Shown piece after piece: positions 7,061 to 14,909 of a stretch of 16,384 nt of DNA. The notes beneath the pieces were generated by a model. That model saw nothing but the letters and a program-made list of their open reading frames with translations, searched no databases and was not told where the DNA came from. Source of the stretch: CALWZE01 sp964645785 (GTDB lineage Bacteria; Bacillota; Clostridia; Oscillospirales; Ruminococcaceae); contig CAZYAV010000051.1 in assembly GCA_964645785.1 (NCBI GenBank), positions 1-16,384 of the forward strand, read 5' to 3'. Positions within the stretch are counted from its first letter, which is position 1. Each line of letters starts with the position of its first letter. Made by a program: the position numbers and the translations under genes.

Positions 7061-7089
7061 TTGCATTTCATCTTCTCTTTGTGTAATAT
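7061..7089 (+). promoter_or_regulatory. Promoter of the regulator-ftsEX block
   Basis: TTGCAT (7061-7066) and TAATAT (7084-7089) are separated by 17 bp in A+T-rich DNA. The 5' leader to the ATG at 7200 is about 105 nt. Confidence 0.6.
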
Positions 7090-7199
7090 AGATATATATC
7101 TGTCCAGAAAACTGGGACAATTTTCAGTTGGTGAAAATGACCAAAGCGAAAACCCTACAGAAATAAATCACAAAATTTTTGCGAAAGGGGAGTCCGAGA

Positions 7200-8282
7200 A
7201 TGTCGAACAGGCTGTTTCAGGGGATTGTGTACCAAATGAAAGACGCTGTGGACAGAGTGGTTGGCGTTGTGGACGAAAACGCTTCCATCATCGCGTGCAG
7301 CGACCTGACCATGATCGGCAGTATGCGCCCGGGCGTGATGAACGAGGCAGTGGTCGGCGAGGTTGCCCGGATTGACGGCAGCACCTATCATTACTGCGGG
7401 GTTGCCAAGCGGCCGGAATACGCCGTGTTTGTTGAGGGCACGGACGAGATGGCAATGCGGTACGCGGCGATGGCGGCCATTACGCTGCAAAGCGTCAAGC
7501 AGTATTTTGACGAAAAGTTCGACCGCGTCAACTTCATCAAAAACGTCGTGCTGGACAATATCCTGCCCGGCGACGTCTACGCCAAGGCGCGGGAGCTGCA
7601 TTTCCCGTCCGACGTGACCCGGGTGGTGCTGCTGGTGCGGATCGTTTCGGGCAGCGAAATCTCGGTGCTGGATATCATCTCCGAGCTGTTCCCGGACAAG
7701 CAGAAGGACTTTGTGTTCAACATCAGCGAGTCGGACACGGTCATCGTCAAGGAGATTCGGCAGGGCATCGACCTGCGGGATGTGGAAAAGCTGGCCGGGT
7801 CGATCGTCGATATCCTGGAAAGCGAGCACTATGTCAAGGCGGTCGTCGGCATCGGCACAACGGTGACCGGCATCAAGGAGCTGGCTGCCTCCTTCAAAGA
7901 GGCGCAGGTGGCGCTCGAGGTCGGCAAGGTGTTCGACACCGAGCACTCCATCATCACCTACGACAACCTGGGCATTGCGCGGCTGATCTACCAGCTGCCC
8001 ACCACCCTGTGCGAGACCTTCCTCAAAGAGGTGTTTAAAAAGGGGTCGATTGACTCGCTCGACCAGGAGACGCTGTTCACCATCCAGCGGTTCTTTGAAA
8101 ACAACCTCAACGTGTCCGAGACCTCCCGCGGCCTGTTTGTGCACCGCAACACCCTGGTCTACCGGCTGGAGAAGATCAAAAAGCTCACCGGGCTCGACCT
8201 GCGGGAATTCGAGCACGCCATCGTCTTTAAGATTGCGCTGATGGTGCGCAAATATCTCGACTCCAACCCCACAAAGTTCTAA
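7200..8282 (+). CDS. PucR/CdaR-family transcriptional regulator
   Basis: This 360-residue protein ends in the helix-turn-helix of the PucR/CdaR (sugar-diacid regulator) family: from about residue 300, NNLNVSETSRGLFVHRNTL followed by VYRLEKIKKLTGLDL. Before it is a central region resembling the GGDEF-like part of this family (GIGTTVTGIKELAASFKEAQVALEVG). The N-terminal part (FQGIVYQMKDAVDRVVGVVDENASIIACSD) is like the diacid-recognition domain, but the ligand is unknown. AAGGGGAG at 7185-7192 fixes the ATG at 7200 rather than an in-frame start 21 nt upstream. It lies 81 bp before ftsE with no terminator between, so it is probably in the same transcript. Whether it controls ftsEX or itself is inference. 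Confidence 0.85.
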   Translation: MSNRLFQGIVYQMKDAVDRVVGVVDENASIIACSDLTMIGSMRPGVMNEAVVGEVARIDGSTYHYCGVAKRPEYAVFVEGTDEMAMRYAAMAAITLQSVKQYFDEKFDRVNFIKNVVLDNILPGDVYAKARELHFPSDVTRVVLLVRIVSGSEISVLDIISELFPDKQKDFVFNISESDTVIVKEIRQGIDLRDVEKLAGSIVDILESEHYVKAVVGIGTTVTGIKELAASFKEAQVALEVGKVFDTEHSIITYDNLGIARLIYQLPTTLCETFLKEVFKKGSIDSLDQETLFTIQRFFENNLNVSETSRGLFVHRNTLVYRLEKIKKLTGLDLREFEHAIVFKIALMVRKYLDSNPTKF

Positions 8283-8363
8283 AGCGGCTTTCGCAGGAAG
8301 GGCGAATGGCTATATGGCGGGGTCTGTTTATCTATCTTTCGGTTTTAGGAGTTTCCCTGCAAT

Positions 8364-9041
8364 ATGATTGAATTTAAAGGCGTTACAAAGGTCTACGCGA
8401 ACGGTACGGTTGCGCTTGACGATGTCGACCTGTTTGTGGGAAAGGGCGAGTTTGTCTTTATCCTCGGCCATTCTGGGGCCGGCAAGAGCACCCTGCTCAA
8501 GCTGATTCTGCGCGAGGAGGTCGCAACCAGCGGCGACATCATTGTCGGGGACTACGACCTCGGGGAGATTCGCAACCGCGAAATTCCCTATCTGCGCCGC
8601 AGCCTTGGGGTGGTCTTTCAGGATTTCCGGCTGATTCCGACCATGACGGCGTATGAGAACGTCGCGTTCGCGATGCATGTGACCAACATCCCCAAAAAAG
8701 AGATCCGCAAGCGCGTCCCCTACATACTCCACCTCGTCGGGCTGACCGAAAAGGCGAAGGTGTACCCCACCGAGCTTTCGGGCGGCGAGCAGCAGCGGGT
8801 CGCGCTGGCGCGGGCGCTTGTGCACAACCCCGCCATCATCATCGCGGACGAGCCGACCGGCAATATCGACCCCGAGCTGAGCTATGAAATCATGGAGCTG
8901 CTGACCGAAATCAACAAGCTGGGCACAACGGTTGTGGTTGTGACCCACGAGCAGAGCATGGTTGCGGATTTTCACCGCCGGACGATAAAACTGGAACAGG
9001 GCAAAATTGTCTCCGATTCAAGAAAGGCGGTGCTCAGATGA
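8364..9041 (+). CDS. ftsE: Cell division ATP-binding protein FtsE
   Basis: FtsE is the cytoplasmic ATPase of the FtsEX complex, which transmits ATP hydrolysis through FtsX to switch on cell-wall hydrolases during division or elongation. The 225-residue product has Walker A GHSGAGKST (residues 35-43), the ABC signature LSGGEQQRVALARAL (138 onwards), Walker B AIIIADEPTG with Asp162 and Glu163, and the switch His in VVTHEQ. The opening string MIEFKGVTKVYANGTVALDDV is typical of FtsE. TAGGAG at 8346-8351 is a ribosome binding site with rather long spacing (12 nt). The stop overlaps the ftsX start (ATGA at 9038-9041), the usual coupling of this pair. Confidence 0.97.
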   Translation: MIEFKGVTKVYANGTVALDDVDLFVGKGEFVFILGHSGAGKSTLLKLILREEVATSGDIIVGDYDLGEIRNREIPYLRRSLGVVFQDFRLIPTMTAYENVAFAMHVTNIPKKEIRKRVPYILHLVGLTEKAKVYPTELSGGEQQRVALARALVHNPAIIIADEPTGNIDPELSYEIMELLTEINKLGTTVVVVTHEQSMVADFHRRTIKLEQGKIVSDSRKAVLR

Positions 9042-9937
9042 CGGGCGGCAGCTTTGGCTATCTTGTCCGGCAGGGGGTAAACGGCACCTGGCTCAACCGG
9101 GTGATGTCCTTTGCCTCCATCGGAATCCTGACGGCCTGCCTGATTCTGCTGGGCGGGGTCGGGCTGCTGTCGGTCAACGTGCAGGAGGTGTTCCGCGCGG
9201 TCGAGAACCAGACCGAGGTCGCCATCTACATCGAGGACGACGCCACGGCCGACCAGATCGAGGCGCTGGGCAAGCAGATCACCGCGATTGACGGGGTCAA
9301 CGAAATCGTCTACATCTCCAAGGAGGCCGGGCTGGAGGAGGCAAAGGAGATGCTGGACGCGCAGGGCTACCTGCTGGACGGGCTGGAGGAGGACAACCCC
9401 ATCCCGGCCTCTTACCGCATCAAGCTGACCGACCAGAGCCGGATGGCCGCAATCCAAAGCGCAATCCAGAAGATGGACAAGGTGGAGTCGGTCGTTGCGC
9501 CGACCAGCCTTGCGGAGACGCTGACCGGCATCGAGCGGACCATGCGGGTGCTGGGCACGATTATCATCGGCATCCTGCTCATCGCGTCCCTCGTCGTCAT
9601 CAACAACACAATCAAGCTGACCGTCTTTGCGCGCCGGCGGGAGATCAACATCATGAAATACGTCGGCGCGACAAACGGGTTTATCCGCCTGCCGTTTATC
9701 GTGGAGGGTCTGACAATCGGGACGATTTCGGCGGTGCTCGCGTTCGGGGTGCTCGCGCTGGTCTCCCACAGCCTGGGCGAGATGCTGACAAGCTCGGTCA
9801 TCCCGGCAATCAGCACGATGGCCGTCGTCTCGTTCTGGGACGTCTGGTACTGGATCGGCGGCGCGTTCCTCGCGGCCGGAACTCTCATCGGCGTGTTCGG
9901 TAGCTCGCTTGCCATGCGCAAGCACCTCAAGGTCTAA
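9038..9937 (+). CDS. ftsX: Cell division protein FtsX
   Basis: This 299-residue membrane protein is the permease-like partner of FtsE. It shows one hydrophobic segment near residues 18-44, then a large extracellular loop (about 45-168) with EVAIYIEDDATADQIEALGKQI, the known contact surface for the hydrolase partner in other FtsEX systems. Three more membrane segments follow near 170-193, 220-245 and 266-292. The cytoplasmic string FARRREINIMKYVGATNGFIRLPFIVEG between segments two and three is the FtsX family signature. It does not transport a solute but passes conformational change across the membrane. The M23 gene 34 bp downstream is the obvious candidate for the protein it regulates. Confidence 0.96.
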   Translation: MTGGSFGYLVRQGVNGTWLNRVMSFASIGILTACLILLGGVGLLSVNVQEVFRAVENQTEVAIYIEDDATADQIEALGKQITAIDGVNEIVYISKEAGLEEAKEMLDAQGYLLDGLEEDNPIPASYRIKLTDQSRMAAIQSAIQKMDKVESVVAPTSLAETLTGIERTMRVLGTIIIGILLIASLVVINNTIKLTVFARRREINIMKYVGATNGFIRLPFIVEGLTIGTISAVLAFGVLALVSHSLGEMLTSSVIPAISTMAVVSFWDVWYWIGGAFLAAGTLIGVFGSSLAMRKHLKV

Positions 9938-9971
9938 GCCACGGGCGGTTTGACAGAAAGGCAATAGCAGA

Positions 9972-11141
9972 ATGAAAATCAAGGCAAAACGCTGCGCAAA
10001 AAAGCTGCTCACGGCGCTGATGCTGTGCGCGCTGCTGTTCACCAACGCGCCCGCCGGGCTTGTCTCGGCGGCGACCGAGGCCGAGCTGGAGGAGGCGAGG
10101 CAGAAGCGGGACGAGCTGCAAAACCAGCTCAACGAGATCAACGACAAGCTCTCCTCCATCAAGGACAGCATGGAGAAGGCGGAGGAAAAGGCGAACACCT
10201 ACGCCAACCGCCGCGCGATTGTCACCGAGCAGATCGAGGCAATCAAACAGAGCATCGAGCTCAAGCAGGAGGAGCTGCGGCTGCGGCAGGAGGAGCTGGA
10301 TCTCAAAATCGCGGAGCACCAGCAGAAATACGAGCTGTTCAAGCAGCGGCTGCGCGCGATCTACATGGCCAACGACACCAGCAACCTCTCGGCGCTGCTC
10401 GGCGCGTCCAATTTCTCCGAGCTGCTGCTGCGCGCCGAGGTGATGCGCCAGGTGACCGAGCACGACACCGCGCTGATGGAGCAGCTGGAGCGGGAGGAGG
10501 CCGAAATCGAGGCCGCGCAGAAGATTATCGAGGAGGAGCTTGCCTCCCTGGACGAGGACAAGCAGGCGTTGGACGCCAAGCAGACCGAGCTTGCCGCGCT
10601 GCTTCAGGAGGCGAACAACGAACTTTCCACCGCCGAGGCGCTGGAAGAGGTGACCGAGGCCGAACGGGACAGGCTCATTGAGGAACGCAACAAGGCGGAC
10701 GCCGAGCTGAACGCCCTTATGGGCACCGGCAGCAGCGAGATTTACGGCACCGGCGAATACGGCTGGCCCGTGCCGGGCTTCTCGTACATTTCCTCCGGTT
10801 TCGGCTGGCGCACCCTTTACGGGCGGCCGAATTTCCACGGCGGCATCGACATCGCCGGCGGCGGCATCTACGGCGCGTCCATCCGGGCGGCCGATTCGGG
10901 CACGGTTATCCGCGCGCTCTATTACACAACGGGCTATGGCTACCACGTCATGCTCGACCACGGCGGCAACAACTGGACGGTGTACGGCCATATGAGCAGC
11001 ATCTCGGTCAGCTACGGCCAGTATGTCAGCAAGGGGGAAGAGGTCGGCAAGGTCGGCAGCACCGGCAATTCCACCGGGCCGCACCTGCACTTTGAGATTC
11101 GGCTCAACGGAGAGCGGGTCAACCCGCTGCTGTATCTGTAA
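9972..11141 (+). CDS. Secreted coiled-coil M23 peptidoglycan endopeptidase (EnvC/PcsB-like FtsEX partner)
   Basis: The 389-residue protein has a signal peptide (about 1-34, ending LVSAA), a long coiled coil of about 210 residues rich in Glu, Gln, Lys and Leu, with a break near residues 125-160 (RLRAIYMANDTSNLSALLGA), and a C-terminal M23 (LytM) domain. Zinc ligands and catalytic residues are complete: His289 and Asp293 in HGGID, His340 in YGHM, His371 and His373 in HLHFE. The coiled-coil layout is that of EnvC and PcsB, which bind the FtsX loop. Unlike E. coli EnvC, whose LytM domain is degenerate and only activates amidases, this protein should cut peptidoglycan cross-links itself. It has a modest ribosome binding site (AGAAAGG at 9955-9961) and probably belongs to the ftsEX transcript. 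Confidence 0.92.
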   Translation: MKIKAKRCAKKLLTALMLCALLFTNAPAGLVSAATEAELEEARQKRDELQNQLNEINDKLSSIKDSMEKAEEKANTYANRRAIVTEQIEAIKQSIELKQEELRLRQEELDLKIAEHQQKYELFKQRLRAIYMANDTSNLSALLGASNFSELLLRAEVMRQVTEHDTALMEQLEREEAEIEAAQKIIEEELASLDEDKQALDAKQTELAALLQEANNELSTAEALEEVTEAERDRLIEERNKADAELNALMGTGSSEIYGTGEYGWPVPGFSYISSGFGWRTLYGRPNFHGGIDIAGGGIYGASIRAADSGTVIRALYYTTGYGYHVMLDHGGNNWTVYGHMSSISVSYGQYVSKGEEVGKVGSTGNSTGPHLHFEIRLNGERVNPLLYL

Positions 11142-11300
11142 CACCGGCGACGGCCTGAGCGGGCGCGGCGGGGGATACGCGCGGGCGGCAATCGCGGCGC
11201 GGGGTTCCGCTGCCCGCCGCTTTCGGCTGCCGCGGGCGGGCTGCCCGGCATCGCTTTGCGGGCGGCGCCGCCGGCGGAGCTCGTGCGGGAAAGGAAGAGT

Positions 11301-12497
11301 ATGAACAAAAAAATCTCGGTCGGCATCGCGCTGTCCCTTGTGCTGGTCACGGTCACGGTCACCTTTACGGCGACCATGATTTTTGCGATGCGCCTGTTTG
11401 ACAGCAAGGTCAGCAGCGCGACGGAACGCGCGCAGATGTATGACAAAATCTCGGAAATTGACCAGGTGATTCGCCAGAATTACTACAGGGAGATTGATGA
11501 CGCCGCCCTTTCCAACTCGCTGGCGCGGGGAATTGTCGAGGGGCTGGGCGACGAGCGATCGGCCTATCTCACATCCGAGCAGATTGCGGCGCGCAGCGCG
11601 GAGATGCTCGGCTCGTCGGTGAGCACCGGTCTGAGCGTGGAGAAAAACACAAACGGCTACGCCGAGGTGACCAACGTCGCGGCGGAAAGCCCCGCGGCGC
11701 GCATGGAGATGCAGCCCGGGGACATCATCACCCGGATCGACGGGGAGGACGTGCTGCTTATGGGCTACGACGAAGCGGTGTTCCGCCTTGCAAACGCGGT
11801 GGAGGGGACGAAGATCACCCTGTCCTTCAACCGGGCGGGCGAGGAGCACAGCGCGGAGATTACCCCGACGACGGTGGAGTTTTCCACCGTGCTGCACAGC
11901 CAGATTGAGGATGTGTATTATATCCGGGTCGACCGGGTCACCGACCTGACCCTCAACCAGTTCCGCAGCGCGGTTGCCGCCGCGGAGGAGGCGCAGGATA
12001 TCCGGGGCATCGTCATCGACGTCCGGGATCTTTCGGGCGGCTACGACCTCGAGATTATCGCCGGGATGCTCGACCGGATGCTGCCGACCGGCACGATTGT
12101 CAGCGGCGTGTACCGGGACGGGGAGCCGAAGGTGCTGTACACCTCGGACGAGGAGGCGGTCAGCCTGCCGGTGGCGGTGCTTGTCAACGAGCGCACGAGC
12201 GGCTTTGCCGAGCTGTTTGCGGCGGTCATGGACGAATCGAGCCGCTGCACCCTCGTCGGGCAGACCACGGCGGGCAACGGCACGCTGCAGCAGCTCATCC
12301 GGCTGACCGACGGCAGCGGCGTGCTGGTGACAGTGGCCGAGCTGCGCACCCCGGACGGGGACAGCTTTGACCAGACCGGCGTCACGCCGGAATACGAGGT
12401 GAGCGTGCCGGATGCGTTTGTGCGCTCGACGACGCCGAACGAGCAGGAGGATCCCCAGTTTGCCAAGGCGGCGGAGATTGTGCGCGCCGCGGCATAA
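11301..12497 (+). CDS. CtpA-like PDZ/S41 protein, predicted catalytically inactive
   Basis: The 398-residue protein has an N-terminal membrane anchor (about 6-29), a short helical region (GLGDERSAYLTSEQ, typical of C-terminal processing proteases), a PDZ domain (about 105-185, with ESPAARMEMQPGDIITRIDG) and an S41 core (about 200-375). In active CtpB/Prc enzymes the catalytic Ser (middle Ser of SASASE) lies 25 residues before the Lys of GKG, and Gln is 4 after that. Here the matching stretches are RTSGFAE and AGNGTLQQ: Gly301 replaces Ser, Asn326 replaces Lys, and Gln330 remains. The fold is intact but the dyad is gone. The start at 11301 has AAGGAAGAG just upstream; earlier in-frame codons are in G+C-rich spacer. 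Its place after ftsEX-M23 suggests a scaffold or inhibitor role, which is inference. Confidence 0.9.
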   Translation: MNKKISVGIALSLVLVTVTVTFTATMIFAMRLFDSKVSSATERAQMYDKISEIDQVIRQNYYREIDDAALSNSLARGIVEGLGDERSAYLTSEQIAARSAEMLGSSVSTGLSVEKNTNGYAEVTNVAAESPAARMEMQPGDIITRIDGEDVLLMGYDEAVFRLANAVEGTKITLSFNRAGEEHSAEITPTTVEFSTVLHSQIEDVYYIRVDRVTDLTLNQFRSAVAAAEEAQDIRGIVIDVRDLSGGYDLEIIAGMLDRMLPTGTIVSGVYRDGEPKVLYTSDEEAVSLPVAVLVNERTSGFAELFAAVMDESSRCTLVGQTTAGNGTLQQLIRLTDGSGVLVTVAELRTPDGDSFDQTGVTPEYEVSVPDAFVRSTTPNEQEDPQFAKAAEIVRAAA

Positions 12498-12569
12498 TCC
12501 CGGAAGCGCGGGCATAGGCTGGGGTGTAAGCCCGGCAAAAAAGCGCCCGGCGCGCCCGCGCAGGGGGGC

Positions 12570-12598
12570 TTGACACTGAATCGGGAAATCAGTATAAT
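12570..12598 (+). promoter_or_regulatory. Consensus sigma-A promoter of greA
   Basis: TTGACA (12570-12575), a 17-bp spacer and TATAAT (12593-12598) match the consensus exactly. The start of transcription should be near 12605, giving a leader of about 36 nt. Confidence 0.95.
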
Positions 12599-12618
12599 AA
12601 GCCATTGTAGATTTCCCG
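12582..12618. repeat. Inverted repeat around the greA -10 box
   Basis: CGGGAAATC (12582-12590) and GATTTCCCG (12610-12618) form a perfect 9-bp inverted repeat. Its 19-nt centre contains the TATAAT box and the likely transcription start. It could be an operator; no regulator is known from the sequence. Confidence 0.6.
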
Positions 12619-12640
12619 GGCAGAAAGTGAGTCTTAAGAG

Positions 12641-13129
12641 ATGGCAAAAGAAGCGTTGATGAGCAAAAACAAGCTGCTGGAATACGAGCAGGAGCTTGAG
12701 TATCTGAAAACCACAAGGCGAAAAGAAGTTGCAGAGGTCATAAAAGAGGCGCGCTCGCACGGCGACCTTTCTGAAAACAGCGAATACGACGAGGCAAAGA
12801 ACACCCAGGCGCTGATGGAGAGCCGGATTGCCGAAATCGAGAATATACTGCAAAACGCAAAGGTGATCGACGAGGATGAGCTGTCGACCGAGCATGTCGG
12901 CATCGGCTGCACGGTCAAGGTCAAGGATCTTGAACTGGACGAGGTGGAGGATTTTGCGCTGGTCAGCTCGGGGGAATCCGACCCGATGGACAACAAGATC
13001 AGCGACGAGTCGCCGATTGGGGCGGCGCTGATTGGGGCGCATGTGGGGGACGTGATCGACGTGACCACACCGACCGGCGCCGTGATCCGCTATGAGGTGC
13101 TTGAAATCGGAAAGCAGAACTTCGGCTGA
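12641..13129 (+). CDS. greA: Transcription elongation factor GreA
   Basis: GreA enters the secondary channel of RNA polymerase and stimulates cleavage of backtracked RNA. The 162-residue product has the N-terminal coiled coil (about 8-76) with the tip sequence ARSHGDLSENSEYDEAK; Asp42 and Glu45 match the acidic pair that helps hold the catalytic Mg2+. The C-terminal FKBP-like domain contains VGIGCTVKVKD and SPIGAALIGAHVGDVIDV. Length and start (MAKEALM) are normal for the family. The ribosome binding site is weak (GAAAGTGA about 10 nt upstream). It has its own perfect promoter and its own terminator. The order greA-lysS is common in Firmicutes. Confidence 0.97.
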   Translation: MAKEALMSKNKLLEYEQELEYLKTTRRKEVAEVIKEARSHGDLSENSEYDEAKNTQALMESRIAEIENILQNAKVIDEDELSTEHVGIGCTVKVKDLELDEVEDFALVSSGESDPMDNKISDESPIGAALIGAHVGDVIDVTTPTGAVIRYEVLEIGKQNFG

Positions 13130-13153
13130 CAGACAGCGTCAACAGGCAACAGT

Positions 13154-13194
13154 CAATTCTTCGCGTAGCTTTTGGACGCGGAGAATTGTTTTTA
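13154..13194 (+). terminator. Intrinsic terminator between greA and lysS
   Basis: CAATTCTTCGCGT (13154-13166) pairs over 13 bp with ACGCGGAGAATTG (13176-13188, one G-U pair), followed by TTTTTAT. Confidence 0.9.
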
Positions 13195-13254
13195 TAACCC
13201 TGCTTCCGCCGGGACATCCCGGGCGGGGCGGCGAATTAAGGAGAGGGAAAGAGC

Positions 13255-14763
13255 ATGAGCCAGGAACAGAATGCCGCACCACAGCAGCCCGAAATCAGCG
13301 AAAACGAGCAGATTCAGCTCCGCCGGGACAAGCTGCGCAAAATGCAGGCCGAGGGGCGCGACCCGTATGAGCAGACCCGGTTTTTGGTCAGCGACCATTC
13401 GGCGGATATCGTAAACGGGTTTGACGAAAAGGGGTACGACCAGAAGCAGGTCTCGGTTGCGGGGCGCATCACCAGCTGGCGGGATATGGGCAAGGCGAAC
13501 TTCATCGACCTTGTCGACCGCGAGGGCAAGATTCAGGTCTATGTGCGGCGGGACGACGTCGGGGAGGACGTGTACGCCGATTTTAAAAGCTGGGATATCG
13601 GGGATATTGTGGGCGTGCAGGGCTACGCCTTCCGCACCCGCCGGGGCGAGGTCTCGGTTCACGCGCAGAAAATCACCCTGCTTTCCAAGTCGCTGCGGCC
13701 GCTGCCCGAAAAGTTCCACGGCCTGCGGGACACCGAAACCCGCTACCGCCAGCGGTATCTCGACCTGATTGTCAACCCCGAGGTCAAGGACGTGTTTCTC
13801 AAGCGGTCTGCCATCATCAAGGAGATTCGCGCCTATCTGGACGCGCGCGGGTTCATTGAGGTGGAGACGCCGGTGCTGCACACCATCGCCGGCGGCGCGG
13901 CGGCGCGCCCGTTCGTCACCCATCACAACGCGCTCGATATTGATATGTACATGCGCATCGCGCTGGAGCTGCACCTCAAGCGGCTGATTGTCGGCGGGTT
14001 CGAGCGGGTGTACGAGATCGGCCGGGTGTTTCGCAACGAAGGGGTCTCGGTGCGCCACAACCCCGAGTTTACCCTGCTGGAGCTTTATCAGGCTTACGCG
14101 AACTTTGAGGATATCATGGATCTCGTGGAGGATCTGTTCCGCACGGTCGCCAAAAAGGTGCTGGGGGACAACCCGGTCGCGACCCTCGACGGGGTGGAAT
14201 ACGACCTGGGCAAGCCGTTTGCCCGCATCACGATGAAGGAGGCGGTCAAGCGGGACGCCGGCGTCGATTTCGACGAGGTGCAGACGCTGGAGCAGGCGCG
14301 CGCCCTTGCAAAGGAGCACGGCATCGAGTTTGAGGAGCGCCACCTCAAGGGGGATATCCTCAACCTGTTTTTTGAAAAGTACTGCGAGCACAACCTGGTG
14401 CAGCCGACCTTTCTGATCGGCCACCCGGTGGATATTTCGCCGCTTGCCAAGCGCGACCCGGCCAACAGGCAGTATACCCAGCGGTTTGAGCTGTTCATCG
14501 GCGGGCGGGAATACGGCAACGCGTTTTCCGAGCTGAACGACCCGATCGACCAGCGGGAGCGGTTTATGCACCAGGCGGCGCTCAAGGCGGCGGGCGACGA
14601 CGAGGCCTGCGATGTCGACGAGGACTTCCTGACCGCGCTCGAATACGGCATGCCCCCGACGGGCGGCCTGGGCGTCGGCATCGACCGGTTTGTCATGCTG
14701 CTGACCGGCTCGCCCTCCATCCGCGACGTGCTGCTGTTCCCGACGATGAAGCCGCTGGACTAA
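13255..14763 (+). CDS. lysS: Lysyl-tRNA synthetase, class II
   Basis: This 502-residue cytosolic enzyme charges tRNA-Lys. The N-terminal OB-fold anticodon-binding domain is seen at about 60-165 (VSVAGRITSWRDMGKANFIDL). The class II core follows: KFHGLRDTETRYRQRYLDLI, then ETPVLHTIAGGAAARPFVTH, motif 2 FRNEGVSVRHNPEFTLLE from residue 259, and motif 3 GVGIDRFVMLL around Gly473-Asp477-Arg478. Length is normal. AAGGAGAGGG at 13239-13248 places the start at 13255. A strong terminator separates it from greA, and I see no clear promoter in the 60 bp between, so expression may come from read-through or an unrecognised promoter. No T-box leader is present. Confidence 0.97.
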   Translation: MSQEQNAAPQQPEISENEQIQLRRDKLRKMQAEGRDPYEQTRFLVSDHSADIVNGFDEKGYDQKQVSVAGRITSWRDMGKANFIDLVDREGKIQVYVRRDDVGEDVYADFKSWDIGDIVGVQGYAFRTRRGEVSVHAQKITLLSKSLRPLPEKFHGLRDTETRYRQRYLDLIVNPEVKDVFLKRSAIIKEIRAYLDARGFIEVETPVLHTIAGGAAARPFVTHHNALDIDMYMRIALELHLKRLIVGGFERVYEIGRVFRNEGVSVRHNPEFTLLELYQAYANFEDIMDLVEDLFRTVAKKVLGDNPVATLDGVEYDLGKPFARITMKEAVKRDAGVDFDEVQTLEQARALAKEHGIEFEERHLKGDILNLFFEKYCEHNLVQPTFLIGHPVDISPLAKRDPANRQYTQRFELFIGGREYGNAFSELNDPIDQRERFMHQAALKAAGDDEACDVDEDFLTALEYGMPPTGGLGVGIDRFVMLLTGSPSIRDVLLFPTMKPLD

Positions 14764-14786
14764 TTTACATTGCAATAAATCGCCAT

Positions 14787-14824
14787 AACTCTCCGTATCT
14801 CACTGATACGGAGAGTTTTTCTTT
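14787..14824 (+). terminator. Intrinsic terminator after lysS
   Basis: AACTCTCCGTATC (14787-14799) pairs perfectly over 13 bp with GATACGGAGAGTT (14805-14817), followed by TTTCTTTA. It marks the boundary between G+C-rich and A+T-rich DNA. Confidence 0.93.
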
Positions 14825-14870
14825 ATTACTCCAAATTCCTCTCCATTATGACGGTGAATGATTGCAGACT

Positions 14871-14909
14871 ATGCCCGTTGCACTTTGCAGCGGGCATTTC
14901 TTTTTTTTC
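14871..14909 (+). terminator. Second, orphan terminator-like hairpin
   Basis: ATGCCCGTTGCA (14871-14882) pairs with TGCAGCGGGCAT (14886-14897, one G-U pair) around a 3-nt loop, followed by TTCTTTTTTTT. Only about 45 bp separate it from the lysS terminator and no gene lies between, so what it ends is unclear. Confidence 0.8.

Noticed and set aside
9950..9955. TTGACA upstream of the M23 gene as a promoter
   Set aside because: No -10 box lies 16-18 bp downstream; the position would be inside the first codons. It overlaps the ribosome binding site region.
12498..12569. Possible terminator after the S41 gene
   Set aside because: Only imperfect G+C pairings with no T-run on the plus strand; where this transcript ends is unresolved.
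9927..12716. A minus-strand open frame of over 900 codons opposite the M23 and S41 genes
   Set aside because: It is the antisense shadow of well-recognised genes; G/C-ending codons remove stops on the other strand. It has no family motif, and the sense frames account for the sequence.
13192..14775. A 527-codon minus-strand open frame opposite lysS
   Set aside because: Also an antisense shadow; lysS matches its family from end to end.
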